Positions 8,067 through 14,974 of a stretch of DNA of 18,173 bases are shown here, piece after piece. How positions within the stretch are numbered: position 1 is the first letter of the stretch; the number at the start of each line of letters is the position of its first letter. Under the pieces are notes generated by a model. That model did no database searches. It saw only the letters and a program-made list of their open reading frames with translations, and was not told where the DNA came from. The translations under genes were made by a program, and so were the position numbers. The stretch comes from Nitrospirae bacterium CG2_30_53_67 (GTDB lineage Bacteria > CG2-30-53-67): positions 1 to 18,173 of the forward strand of contig MNYV01000082.1 in the NCBI GenBank assembly GCA_001873285.1, read 5' to 3'.

Positions 8067-8576
8067 ATGTCCAGGCTTTTGATCGACGGATATAACCTTT
8101 TGTATACAGCATCCTCTGCCGCGCTGAAATCCGAACAAGAGGTCGAAGATCTGATAGAGAGGCTCCGAAGGTACAAAAGGCAGAAAGCCCACACCATCAC
8201 GGTGATTTTCGACGGCTATGAGCGGGGCATGCCCATCGAACGCAAGGCGCAAATCAAGGGGATCGGTGTGGTCTATTCCAGGCTTGGAGAGAAGGCGGAT
8301 CAGGTGATCGAACGGCTGGTTGAACAATGCGGAGGATCCTGCATGGTGGTCACATCCGACAGGGCGCTCTCCGATTCGGTAGAAACCCATGGGGCGGTGG
8401 TTATGGACTCTGAAGCGTTCATAGAGCGCCTGAACATAGCGGAATATTCCGAGTTCAAAGGCGCTTTCGAAGCAGATGAATCCGAAAAGACTCCCATCCA
8501 TACCAAAAAAAAAGGAAATCCAAAGAAAAAATCAAAAAAAGAACGGGAGCGGATCAGAAAACTCAATAAATTATAA
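8067..8576 (+). CDS. NYN domain protein, YacP/Rae1-like putative endoribonuclease
   Basis: 169 residues. The PIN-like NYN fold is visible with LLIDGYNLLY (4-13), TVIFDGYE (45-52), EKADQVIERL (75-84) and VVTSDRAL (94-101). The conserved acidic set Asp7, Asp49, Asp78 and Asp98 would form the metal-dependent nuclease site of YacP-type proteins. Bacillus Rae1 (YacP) cleaves mRNA in the ribosomal A site, so a translation-linked RNase is a reasonable inference but unproven here. The C-terminal about 25 residues form a Lys-rich tail (KKKGNPKKKSKKERERIR) suited to RNA binding. The gene is followed after 15-21 nt by an rRNA pseudouridine synthase gene, supporting an RNA-related role. No signal peptide; cytoplasmic. 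Confidence 0.85.
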   Translation: MSRLLIDGYNLLYTASSAALKSEQEVEDLIERLRRYKRQKAHTITVIFDGYERGMPIERKAQIKGIGVVYSRLGEKADQVIERLVEQCGGSCMVVTSDRALSDSVETHGAVVMDSEAFIERLNIAEYSEFKGAFEADESEKTPIHTKKKGNPKKKSKKERERIRKLNKL

Positions 8577-8597
8577 CGGAAATCATAAAGGATGATG

Positions 8598-9548
8598 ATG
8601 CCCAGAGAGACGACAATCCTTACGCCGGTCAAGGCAAAGGGTAACAGGATCGACCTCTTTCTTGCCAAATCCAGACCTGAATTAGGTCTTTCCCGTACTC
8701 GGATTCAGGAGTTGATCCGGCAAGGTCTCATCACGATCGACGGGAAACCGGTCAAGATCCACCAAAAAATCTCAGGGGAGGAAACCGTACAGATTACGAT
8801 CCCGGAAATCCGCCCGCTCAATCTGCTCCCATCGGACATCCCCTTCGGCATCCTCTATGAAGATGCCGACCTGATTGTGCTGAATAAACCCTCGGGGATG
8901 GTGGTTCACCCGGCCCCAGGCAACAGGGAAGGGACACTCGTCAACGCCCTGCTCTATCACTGCAAGGACCTCTCAGGAATCGGGGGCGTGGAACGTCCCG
9001 GCATCGTGCACCGCTTGGACAAGGATACCTCGGGCGTGATGGTCGCAGTAAAAAACGATCGGACACACCATGCTCTTGCGGCGCAGATTAAAGCCCGGAA
9101 GATTAAGAAGATCTATGCGGCCGTGGTCCAGGGGGAAATAAAAAAGGACTCTGACTCCATCGTGGCTCCGATCGGCAGGCATGACCGGTTTCGGAAAAAA
9201 ATGACGGTCCGTTTGATAAAAGGAAGAGAGGCCATCACCTTTTATCAGGTTGAGGAGCGATTTGAAGGATATACACTCGTCCAGGTCCGGTTGAAAACCG
9301 GAAGAACCCACCAGATTCGTGTGCATTTTTCTCATGTTCACCATCCGGTTGCCGGTGATCCGGTTTATGGAGGGAAACATTTCCAGAAGATCCACCATCA
9401 TGGAAGGGAGATGGCCGTCAAACGGCAGATGCTCCATTCCCGTCTGCTGGGCTTCATTCATCCCGGAACTGGAAAATATATGGAGTTCGAAGCGGAGATC
9501 CCGCCGGATATGCAGGAGGTTATCGGCTTTCTCAGGGGCCGGGCATAA
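8598..9548 (+). CDS. rluD: RluD-family 23S rRNA pseudouridine synthase (S4 domain)
   Basis: 316 residues from ATG 8598. Three ATGs are in tandem (8592, 8595, 8598); AAAGG ends at 8591, so only the third has a usable spacing. An S4 RNA-binding domain (about 14-75) precedes the RluA/RluD catalytic domain, with LNKPSGMVVHPAPG (95-108), the signature HRLDKDTSG (138-146, catalytic Asp141) and LKTGRTHQIRVH (232-243). It isomerises uridines in large-subunit rRNA; the S4 plus RluA architecture fits RluD (helix 69) best, although RluC has a similar layout. Length is typical. It lies between the NYN nuclease and HflX genes on the same strand. Confidence 0.93.
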   Translation: MPRETTILTPVKAKGNRIDLFLAKSRPELGLSRTRIQELIRQGLITIDGKPVKIHQKISGEETVQITIPEIRPLNLLPSDIPFGILYEDADLIVLNKPSGMVVHPAPGNREGTLVNALLYHCKDLSGIGGVERPGIVHRLDKDTSGVMVAVKNDRTHHALAAQIKARKIKKIYAAVVQGEIKKDSDSIVAPIGRHDRFRKKMTVRLIKGREAITFYQVEERFEGYTLVQVRLKTGRTHQIRVHFSHVHHPVAGDPVYGGKHFQKIHHHGREMAVKRQMLHSRLLGFIHPGTGKYMEFEAEIPPDMQEVIGFLRGRA

Positions 9549-9656
9549 GCTGCAAGGGCAGGTACAATTTATTGTTTTTGCTATAGTGGAAAAGAAGGGG
9601 GCAAGGGGTCCAGTGTTTTTCTTTGAAGATTTTGCTTGTGTTTCAGTATTTCACTT

Positions 9657-9695
9657 GAATCCTTGACCCCTGGAATCCTTGACCCCTGGAATCCT
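9657..9695. repeat. Short tandem repeat, 16-bp unit, about 2.4 copies
   Basis: The unit GAATCCTTGACCCCTG occurs at 9657-9672 and 9673-9688 without a mismatch, and a partial copy GAATCCT follows at 9689-9695. It fills part of the 175-nt gap between rluD and hflX, just upstream of the hflX ribosome-binding site. Each full copy contains TTGACC, which resembles a -35 box, and TATACT follows at 9695-9700, but the spacings (10 or 26 nt) do not make a normal promoter. Confidence 0.85.
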
Positions 9696-9706
9696 ATACT
9701 CTTGAA

Positions 9707-9714
9707 AAAGGAGG
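9707..9714 (+). promoter_or_regulatory. Strong Shine-Dalgarno that decides a TTG start for hflX
   Basis: AAAGGAGG lies 9 nt before TTG 9724, the start that opens the long HflX frame. An ATG at 9716 is in another frame and closes quickly. This supports a TTG start codon. Confidence 0.75.
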
Positions 9715-9723
9715 CATGCTTTT

Positions 9724-11403
9724 TTGGCGCACAAGAAAAAAATACAAGGAAACACCCTCGGGTTAAAACCGAGCCAGATCCAGGCACTGGACAGGATTTA
9801 CCGGAGGAGAATCCCGCCGGACCGGGTGATCACAGAAGAACTTGCCCGGTACCTCACGGAACTCTCTTATGAGATCGGAAGACAGATCGGCGTCCTCACG
9901 GACCGCAAAGGGAACATCCTGACCGCGGTGGTCGGCGACCGGCGAGGGATCCTGATTCCGGATCTCTCATCCTATCGCGTCTCGATCACCCGGCTGTGCG
10001 GTCTTAGGCTGATTCATACCCATCTCGGAAGCGAGCCCTTGACCAAGGATGATCTGACCGATCTCTCTCTGCTGCGTTTAGATCTGATCGCAGCGATTAC
10101 GGTCGGAGAACGGGGACTCCCGGGTCTTGTCCATATGGCCCATCTTGCGCCCCGCAAAAATCATGGCGACCCCTGGAAGGTCTTACCCCCCCTTTTGGTT
10201 CATCAGATTCCCATCCGGTTTTCAGACTGGATCCAGGATCTGGAAAGCGAGATCACCAGATCTCAAACCGCAGCCGGAACCCAAAACCGGAAAGACCGGG
10301 CCATTCTGATCCGGATCACCACCGGCAGATATGCCGACGCACAGGATTCCATCGAAGAACTCAAGGAGCTGGCCCGTACGGACGGGATTCATGTATTGGA
10401 CACTGTCATACAACAGCTTCCAAAGGTCCATCCCAAATTCGTGATGGGAGAAGGGAAGATCAAGGAGATCATCATCTCAGCCAAACAATCCGGTGCGGAC
10501 CTGATCGCCTTTGATCAGGAATTGACCCCGGGCCAGGCCCGCTCCATCGCCGATCTGACCGATATGCGCGTCATTGACCGTACCCAGTTGATTCTGGATA
10601 TATTCGCCCAGCACGCCAAGACCCGAGAAGGAAAGGTTCAGGTGGAGCTGGCACAACTGCATTACCTCCTCCCCCGTCTGACCGAGAGAGACTCGGGCCT
10701 TTCAAGATTGACCGGCGGCATCGGAGGCAGAGGGCCCGGAGAAACCAAACTCGAGATCAGCCGGCGGCGTACCAGGGAACGTATCCAGCGGCTTGAAAAG
10801 GAATTAAAACAGATCAACCTTGCGAGAATGCAGCGCAGGGCAAGCAGGATCCGCAAAGAGATCCCGATCATCTCCATCGTCGGATATACCAATGCCGGCA
10901 AGTCTACCCTGCTGAATGCCCTGACTCAAAGTTCGGTCCTGGTGGAAGACAAACTTTTTGCCACCTTGGATACCGCCGCCAGGCGGCTTCGATTTCCACG
11001 TGAACGGGATGTGATCATGACGGATACCGTGGGTTTTATCCGTGACCTGCCTGAAGACCTTTTTGGAGCCTTCAAGGCCACGCTGGATGAACTCCATGAT
11101 GCCGACCTCCTTCTCCATGTTGTGGATCTGCCAAACCCGCACTTTGAGGACCATATCCGGGCCGTGGAAAAAATCCTATCAGATCTCAATCTCCTTTCCG
11201 TTCCAAGCCTTTTGATTTTCAACAAGATCGACCTCATGGATAAGAGACTGGCGGCAAATCTCTGCAGGCGCTACAACGCCATCCCGGTCTCTGCAGCATT
11301 GAAGGAAGGATTGACCGAGGTTACGAAGAGAATAGAGAAAACCATCTGGGGGAAAGCTCATATGAGGAGAGCCGTGAAACCCGGGGGAAAAACAGCTTTA
11401 TAA
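9724..11403 (+). CDS. hflX: GTPase HflX, long form with N-terminal extension
   Basis: 559 residues, about 130 longer than E. coli HflX. The extra N-terminal domain (about 1-180) has beta-hairpin features (RQIGVLTDRKGNILTAVVG) and IHTHLGSEPLTKDD. The conventional HflX part follows: the N-terminal domain (about 205-345) with GRGPGETKLE at 335-344, a coiled coil (about 346-375), and the GTPase domain with G1 GYTNAGKST (387-395), G2 FATLDT (412-417), G3 DTVGF (434-438), G4 NKID (500-503) and G5 PVSA (521-524). HflX binds the 50S subunit and splits stalled ribosomes. Upstream genes act on RNA as well (NYN nuclease, rRNA pseudouridine synthase). Start TTG 9724 is backed by AAAGGAGG. The extension resembles that of long HflX proteins I recall from deltaproteobacteria. 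Confidence 0.95.
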   Translation: MAHKKKIQGNTLGLKPSQIQALDRIYRRRIPPDRVITEELARYLTELSYEIGRQIGVLTDRKGNILTAVVGDRRGILIPDLSSYRVSITRLCGLRLIHTHLGSEPLTKDDLTDLSLLRLDLIAAITVGERGLPGLVHMAHLAPRKNHGDPWKVLPPLLVHQIPIRFSDWIQDLESEITRSQTAAGTQNRKDRAILIRITTGRYADAQDSIEELKELARTDGIHVLDTVIQQLPKVHPKFVMGEGKIKEIIISAKQSGADLIAFDQELTPGQARSIADLTDMRVIDRTQLILDIFAQHAKTREGKVQVELAQLHYLLPRLTERDSGLSRLTGGIGGRGPGETKLEISRRRTRERIQRLEKELKQINLARMQRRASRIRKEIPIISIVGYTNAGKSTLLNALTQSSVLVEDKLFATLDTAARRLRFPRERDVIMTDTVGFIRDLPEDLFGAFKATLDELHDADLLLHVVDLPNPHFEDHIRAVEKILSDLNLLSVPSLLIFNKIDLMDKRLAANLCRRYNAIPVSAALKEGLTEVTKRIEKTIWGKAHMRRAVKPGGKTAL

Positions 11404-11452
11404 CCCTATAGCGAGACACGATGGAACTCGCTGAAATTTAAAAAGGAGTAAC

Positions 11453-12715
11453 ATGTCTTTTTTCAAATCCCTGTTCGGACGAGATGCAGAAACCTATAAG
11501 AAAAGGGGAGAGGCCTATATGTCATCCGGCCGATGGGGAGAGGCGCGCCTGGAACTGGATAACGCCCTCCGGCAATTGAAGGATCCAAAGGACCTTAGAA
11601 GACAGGAAATCGAGAAAAAAATCGAAGAGGCCACCTGCCGTCTGGCACGGTCCCATGAAGAGGAAGGGGATCATCTCCGGGACTCCGGACTCCTTAAGGA
11701 GGCTTTCGAACATTACGAACTGGCCTTGTCACTTTTTGAAAAGCAAGAAGACCTGCAGAGGGTGGAAAAAAAATTGGCTGCTGACCTCGCTTCATCCTCG
11801 TCTTCGCCTTCAAGATTTTTCTTGGATGAACACCTTGCCGGTCCCCAGCCTTCTCACCCTCAAACACCGGCGCACATCGAGGGAAACCCTCTGGAGTATT
11901 TCGAAGTTCTTGTGAATACTCTAAATTCCGATATCGCAGAAGAATACCGCGCCCTGGGAGAAGATTTCGCTTTGGCTTATGTCTACGCCAACCATGGAGA
12001 TTTTAAGACAGCCATTGAATATTATGAAAAGGCATTCATGAAACATCCTGAGCAGAGGGTGTTACTCAAAGAGATGGGGAGAGCTTTTCTTTTTCAGGGG
12101 GAGATCCCATCGGCTCTCAATAAACTGGCCTCGGCCCGAAACCATCTCCCGGACGATCTGGATTTGTCTTATCTTCTCGCCTCGGCCTATACTGAAGATC
12201 ATCATTTAGAAGCGGCCATGGCCATCCTCCAGGAAGTTCAAAAAAAACATCCCGAAGAGATCGAAGCATTTCTGATGATGGGCGACCTCTATGTCAAAGG
12301 CGGCGAAACGGCGAAAGCCGGAGAGGTCTACCATGAGGCCTTGAAGGTCGCGCCTGAATCTTACGAAGCCCATAGCCGGCTTGGGGCTTTGGCGCTTTCA
12401 CAGGGAGACAAATCTCTTGCCATGACGCACTATGCTGAAGCTGTGGAACACGGAAGCCATGTTCAGGATATGGTCATTCTATCCGACCTCTACCTTCAAG
12501 AGGCGGGAGATTTAGACAGCGCCCTCGGATTATTGAATAAGGCCCTCTATTACGACTCGCAGAGACGCTGGTTCTACCTGGTGCGGATTGGAGAAGTCTA
12601 TCTAAAAAAGGGCTGGAATGACAAAGCACGAGAGGTCCTTGAGCAGGCCCGAGATCTGGTCCCCCAGGACCAGAAGGAGGTTTTGCAGAAGATCAACGCT
12701 TTCTTGGAGACATGA
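11453..12715 (+). CDS. Cytoplasmic TPR-repeat protein of unknown role
   Basis: 420 residues, no signal peptide. The N-terminus MSFFKSLFGRD is a short amphipathic segment. Repeats with the TPR pattern (W/L..G..Y...G....A...Y..A....P) are visible at about 13-45 and 70-100. After a Ser-rich, Pro-containing linker (about 113-145) there is a longer run: DFALAYVYANHGDFKTAIEYYEKAFMKHP, then units near 206-239, 240-273, 274-307, 308-341, and two or three more to the end. It is a scaffold or adaptor; its partner is unknown. AAGGAG lies 5 nt before the ATG and the gene starts 49 nt after hflX, so it is probably the last member of the plus-strand unit. It converges on the prsK-like gene. It is too short for PrsT, the TPR protein of PEP-CTERM loci. 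Confidence 0.85.
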   Translation: MSFFKSLFGRDAETYKKRGEAYMSSGRWGEARLELDNALRQLKDPKDLRRQEIEKKIEEATCRLARSHEEEGDHLRDSGLLKEAFEHYELALSLFEKQEDLQRVEKKLAADLASSSSSPSRFFLDEHLAGPQPSHPQTPAHIEGNPLEYFEVLVNTLNSDIAEEYRALGEDFALAYVYANHGDFKTAIEYYEKAFMKHPEQRVLLKEMGRAFLFQGEIPSALNKLASARNHLPDDLDLSYLLASAYTEDHHLEAAMAILQEVQKKHPEEIEAFLMMGDLYVKGGETAKAGEVYHEALKVAPESYEAHSRLGALALSQGDKSLAMTHYAEAVEHGSHVQDMVILSDLYLQEAGDLDSALGLLNKALYYDSQRRWFYLVRIGEVYLKKGWNDKAREVLEQARDLVPQDQKEVLQKINAFLET

Positions 12716-12772
12716 GACAAAAAAACCGATGGAGCACCCTTCCGGTACTTCTTAACCGCGTTGCGGCTCCTT

Positions 12773-14857
12773 CTACCCTAAAGGAAACTTGAGAACAAAC
12801 TGGCTCCCCCTGTTGGGTATGCTGCTTACCTCTATGTCTCCGCCATGGGCCTCCATGATGGTTTTGCACTGGTAAAGACCGATCCCAAGCCCTTTCTTCT
12901 TGGTAGAGATAAAAGGCTTGAAGAGCCGGCTTCTTATAAACTCTTCGGTCATTCCTATTCCATTGTCCAGAAATTCAACATGGACGCACCCATTCTTCGA
13001 ATATGAAGAGACCTCAATCCTTCCCCTTCCTGCAGGAAGGGATTGAATAGCATTCAGCGTCAAATTTACAAGGACTTTCTTGACATACTCGGCGTCAGCC
13101 TGAATCTGCGGGAGGTCGTTTAAATCCGTTAAAATTTCAAGCCCCTTGATGCTTCCCGCCTTGGTGCTTTCCAAGACTTCCGTAATCAGCCGGTTGATGT
13201 GGACTGGGTTTTTCTTTATCTCCAGCTTTTTGGGAAGTGTGGAGAGCTTTTCAATGAGTTCCTTCATCTTATCCACGGTGTTCAGCAGCGTGGAGAGGAG
13301 ATCCTTTTGAAATTCCGGTTTATCCATGTTTTGCTCGGCATTTTGGAGAACAAGTGAGATGGAGGAGACCAGATTTTTCATATCATGAACCAGGAATGAG
13401 GAGATCTTATGAAAGGATTCCGTCTCTTTGGTGACCGCCACCTCCTCTATCCATTTTGCGCTGGCAATAGCGCCGGCAGCCTGATGGGCAATGATCTTCA
13501 GGAGTTCATAATCCTCTTCGGAATAATCTCCTCCATTCATCACGCCACTTAAAGTGATCATCCCCTCAAGCTGATCACCCGTTCGCAGGGGGACTACCAT
13601 GGCAATCTTAAAGCGCTTAAAGAAATCTTCGTGGCGGCTGAGAATATTCTGGACATCAGGATCTTTGGACTCGAGAGGTTCCGAGTGGTGCAGTAAATAT
13701 TGAACCAAAGGGGATTCTTCCCGCAGCAATTCAGCTTTTTTAGGGAGATTCCTGCTCTTGCTAAAACAAAGATCGCCGCTTCGTTCATTATACAGCCATA
13801 TGGAGACCTGATTGACCCAGAGCGTCTCGGTAATCATCTCGATGATTTTGAGAAGAAGATTCGGAAGGTCATGAGCTTCGCTGATCTTCCGGGTGAACTC
13901 ATTCCATTCCAGACGATAGTCATACTTGTAACGGTAGAAATGAACATTGACAAAACGTTTTAATCTTTTTTGCAGATTTGAGGAGAGAAGAAAAACGGCG
14001 AGAAGAATCAAGGTGAATGATACGAATGTTGCGGTCAGGAGCAGATCCCAACGGCCTCCGATACTTCTGACCAGATAGCCCAGAATACCGATCACCAGAA
14101 GGTAAAGTCCAACTCCAAAGGCCGCAACCGAGGTATAGACCACGTGACGGGAAACAAAGATATCCACCTTCAGCAAGCGGTGCCGGATCACGGCAAATGA
14201 GATCATTCCCCAGCAGATCGCATAGACAACGAATCCTGCCAGCAGGAGATCCAGGTGGATCGAATGGTAGAGCAGAAGGATGCTCCCCAAAAAGAGCGAA
14301 TAGAGGCTGCCGGATGTAATACCCAGCAAAAGGAACTTCAGCCTTTCTCTCTGGATCCCATGGATGGCACGATACGTCTGCTCCATCTGCAGGAAAATAA
14401 CCAAAAGGCTCAGGATCAGGTAGACACTGAAGGCGGCGCCGACAGGGCCGAAGAGAATGATCCATTTGCCCGAGACCAGACTGATTGCTTGAAGAAAGCC
14501 CGGATTGAATGCATATAAGGAGAATAAAATGCCGGCAAAACTCACAGCGGGAACGGCCACTTTTTTAAATCCCCTGAAAAATGGGAACGGCATCTGAATG
14601 TGGTGAAAGGAGAAGAGAACAACGAGGATGGGATTCAGTGAGGCGAAGACCAGAGATCCTCTCAGATAGACCATGTCAATTCCGGAAGGAAGCCATCGCA
14701 AAGCCATGAAGAACGAGAATGCCATGAGGCTTTGCAAGATAGCCGCTCCGCCCAGGGCATAAGCTGCCGTCTTCTTTCTGCTCCGGGTCAGGAGGAGGAT
14801 CCCGACGGCCAAAGAGACTATGGCCAGGATGCTTGAAAGCAAGGAATAGATATTCAT
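12773..14857 (-). CDS. prsK: PrsK-like membrane histidine kinase (PEP-CTERM/exosortase system sensor)
   Basis: 694 residues, the typical PrsK length. The N-terminal third (about 1-295) contains eight or nine hydrophobic helices. A GAF-like domain spans about 330-470 (NQVSIWLYNERSGDL, VVPLRTGDQLEGMITLSG). The kinase core has an H-box with LVHDMKN (His491), N-box NLTLNAIQS (598-606), G1 DNGIGM (631-636), F-box LFKPFIST (645-652), G2 GLGIGL (656-661) and a C-terminal GSQFVLKFP. The membrane-GAF-kinase order, the HDMKN phosphoacceptor box and the C-terminus match PrsK of the exosortase/PEP-CTERM system, which controls exopolysaccharide-linked surface genes through the sigma54 regulator PrsR. No prsR, exosortase or PEP-CTERM target is in the window. 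The Shine-Dalgarno is weak. Confidence 0.85.
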   Translation of the reverse strand: MNIYSLLSSILAIVSLAVGILLLTRSRKKTAAYALGGAAILQSLMAFSFFMALRWLPSGIDMVYLRGSLVFASLNPILVVLFSFHHIQMPFPFFRGFKKVAVPAVSFAGILFSLYAFNPGFLQAISLVSGKWIILFGPVGAAFSVYLILSLLVIFLQMEQTYRAIHGIQRERLKFLLLGITSGSLYSLFLGSILLLYHSIHLDLLLAGFVVYAICWGMISFAVIRHRLLKVDIFVSRHVVYTSVAAFGVGLYLLVIGILGYLVRSIGGRWDLLLTATFVSFTLILLAVFLLSSNLQKRLKRFVNVHFYRYKYDYRLEWNEFTRKISEAHDLPNLLLKIIEMITETLWVNQVSIWLYNERSGDLCFSKSRNLPKKAELLREESPLVQYLLHHSEPLESKDPDVQNILSRHEDFFKRFKIAMVVPLRTGDQLEGMITLSGVMNGGDYSEEDYELLKIIAHQAAGAIASAKWIEEVAVTKETESFHKISSFLVHDMKNLVSSISLVLQNAEQNMDKPEFQKDLLSTLLNTVDKMKELIEKLSTLPKKLEIKKNPVHINRLITEVLESTKAGSIKGLEILTDLNDLPQIQADAEYVKKVLVNLTLNAIQSLPAGRGRIEVSSYSKNGCVHVEFLDNGIGMTEEFIRSRLFKPFISTKKKGLGIGLYQCKTIMEAHGGDIEVSSIPNRGSQFVLKFPLG

Positions 14858-14925
14858 GACTTTATCTGAATGAATTTACGGAAATTTTGTTTATTATGGC
14901 ATAGATCGCAAAACGCGTCTATAAG

Positions 14926-14960
14926 AAAAAAGAGGCAGGAGAGATTTCTCCTGCCTCTTT
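14926..14960 (-). terminator. Rho-independent terminator after the secreted repeat protein
   Basis: A perfect 14-bp inverted repeat (arms 14929-14942 and 14947-14960, AAAGAGGCAGGAGA type, 4-nt loop) is followed on the minus strand by a run of six T (14931-14926). It starts 14 nt after the stop codon at 14975 and lies before the prsK-like gene, so it should separate the two transcripts. Confidence 0.9.
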
Positions 14961-14974
14961 CAGGATCAAGAGGT

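Noticed and set aside
7992-8501. 169-codon open frame on the minus strand across the divergent region and NYN gene
   Set aside because: Antisense to the NYN protein, covers the candidate promoter, and its composition is not protein-like in known families.
12716-12772. Possible hairpins (GGAGC...GCTCC, CCGC-GTT-GCGG) between the convergent TPR and prsK genes
   Set aside because: Stems are short and no T tract follows on either strand; I do not call a terminator.
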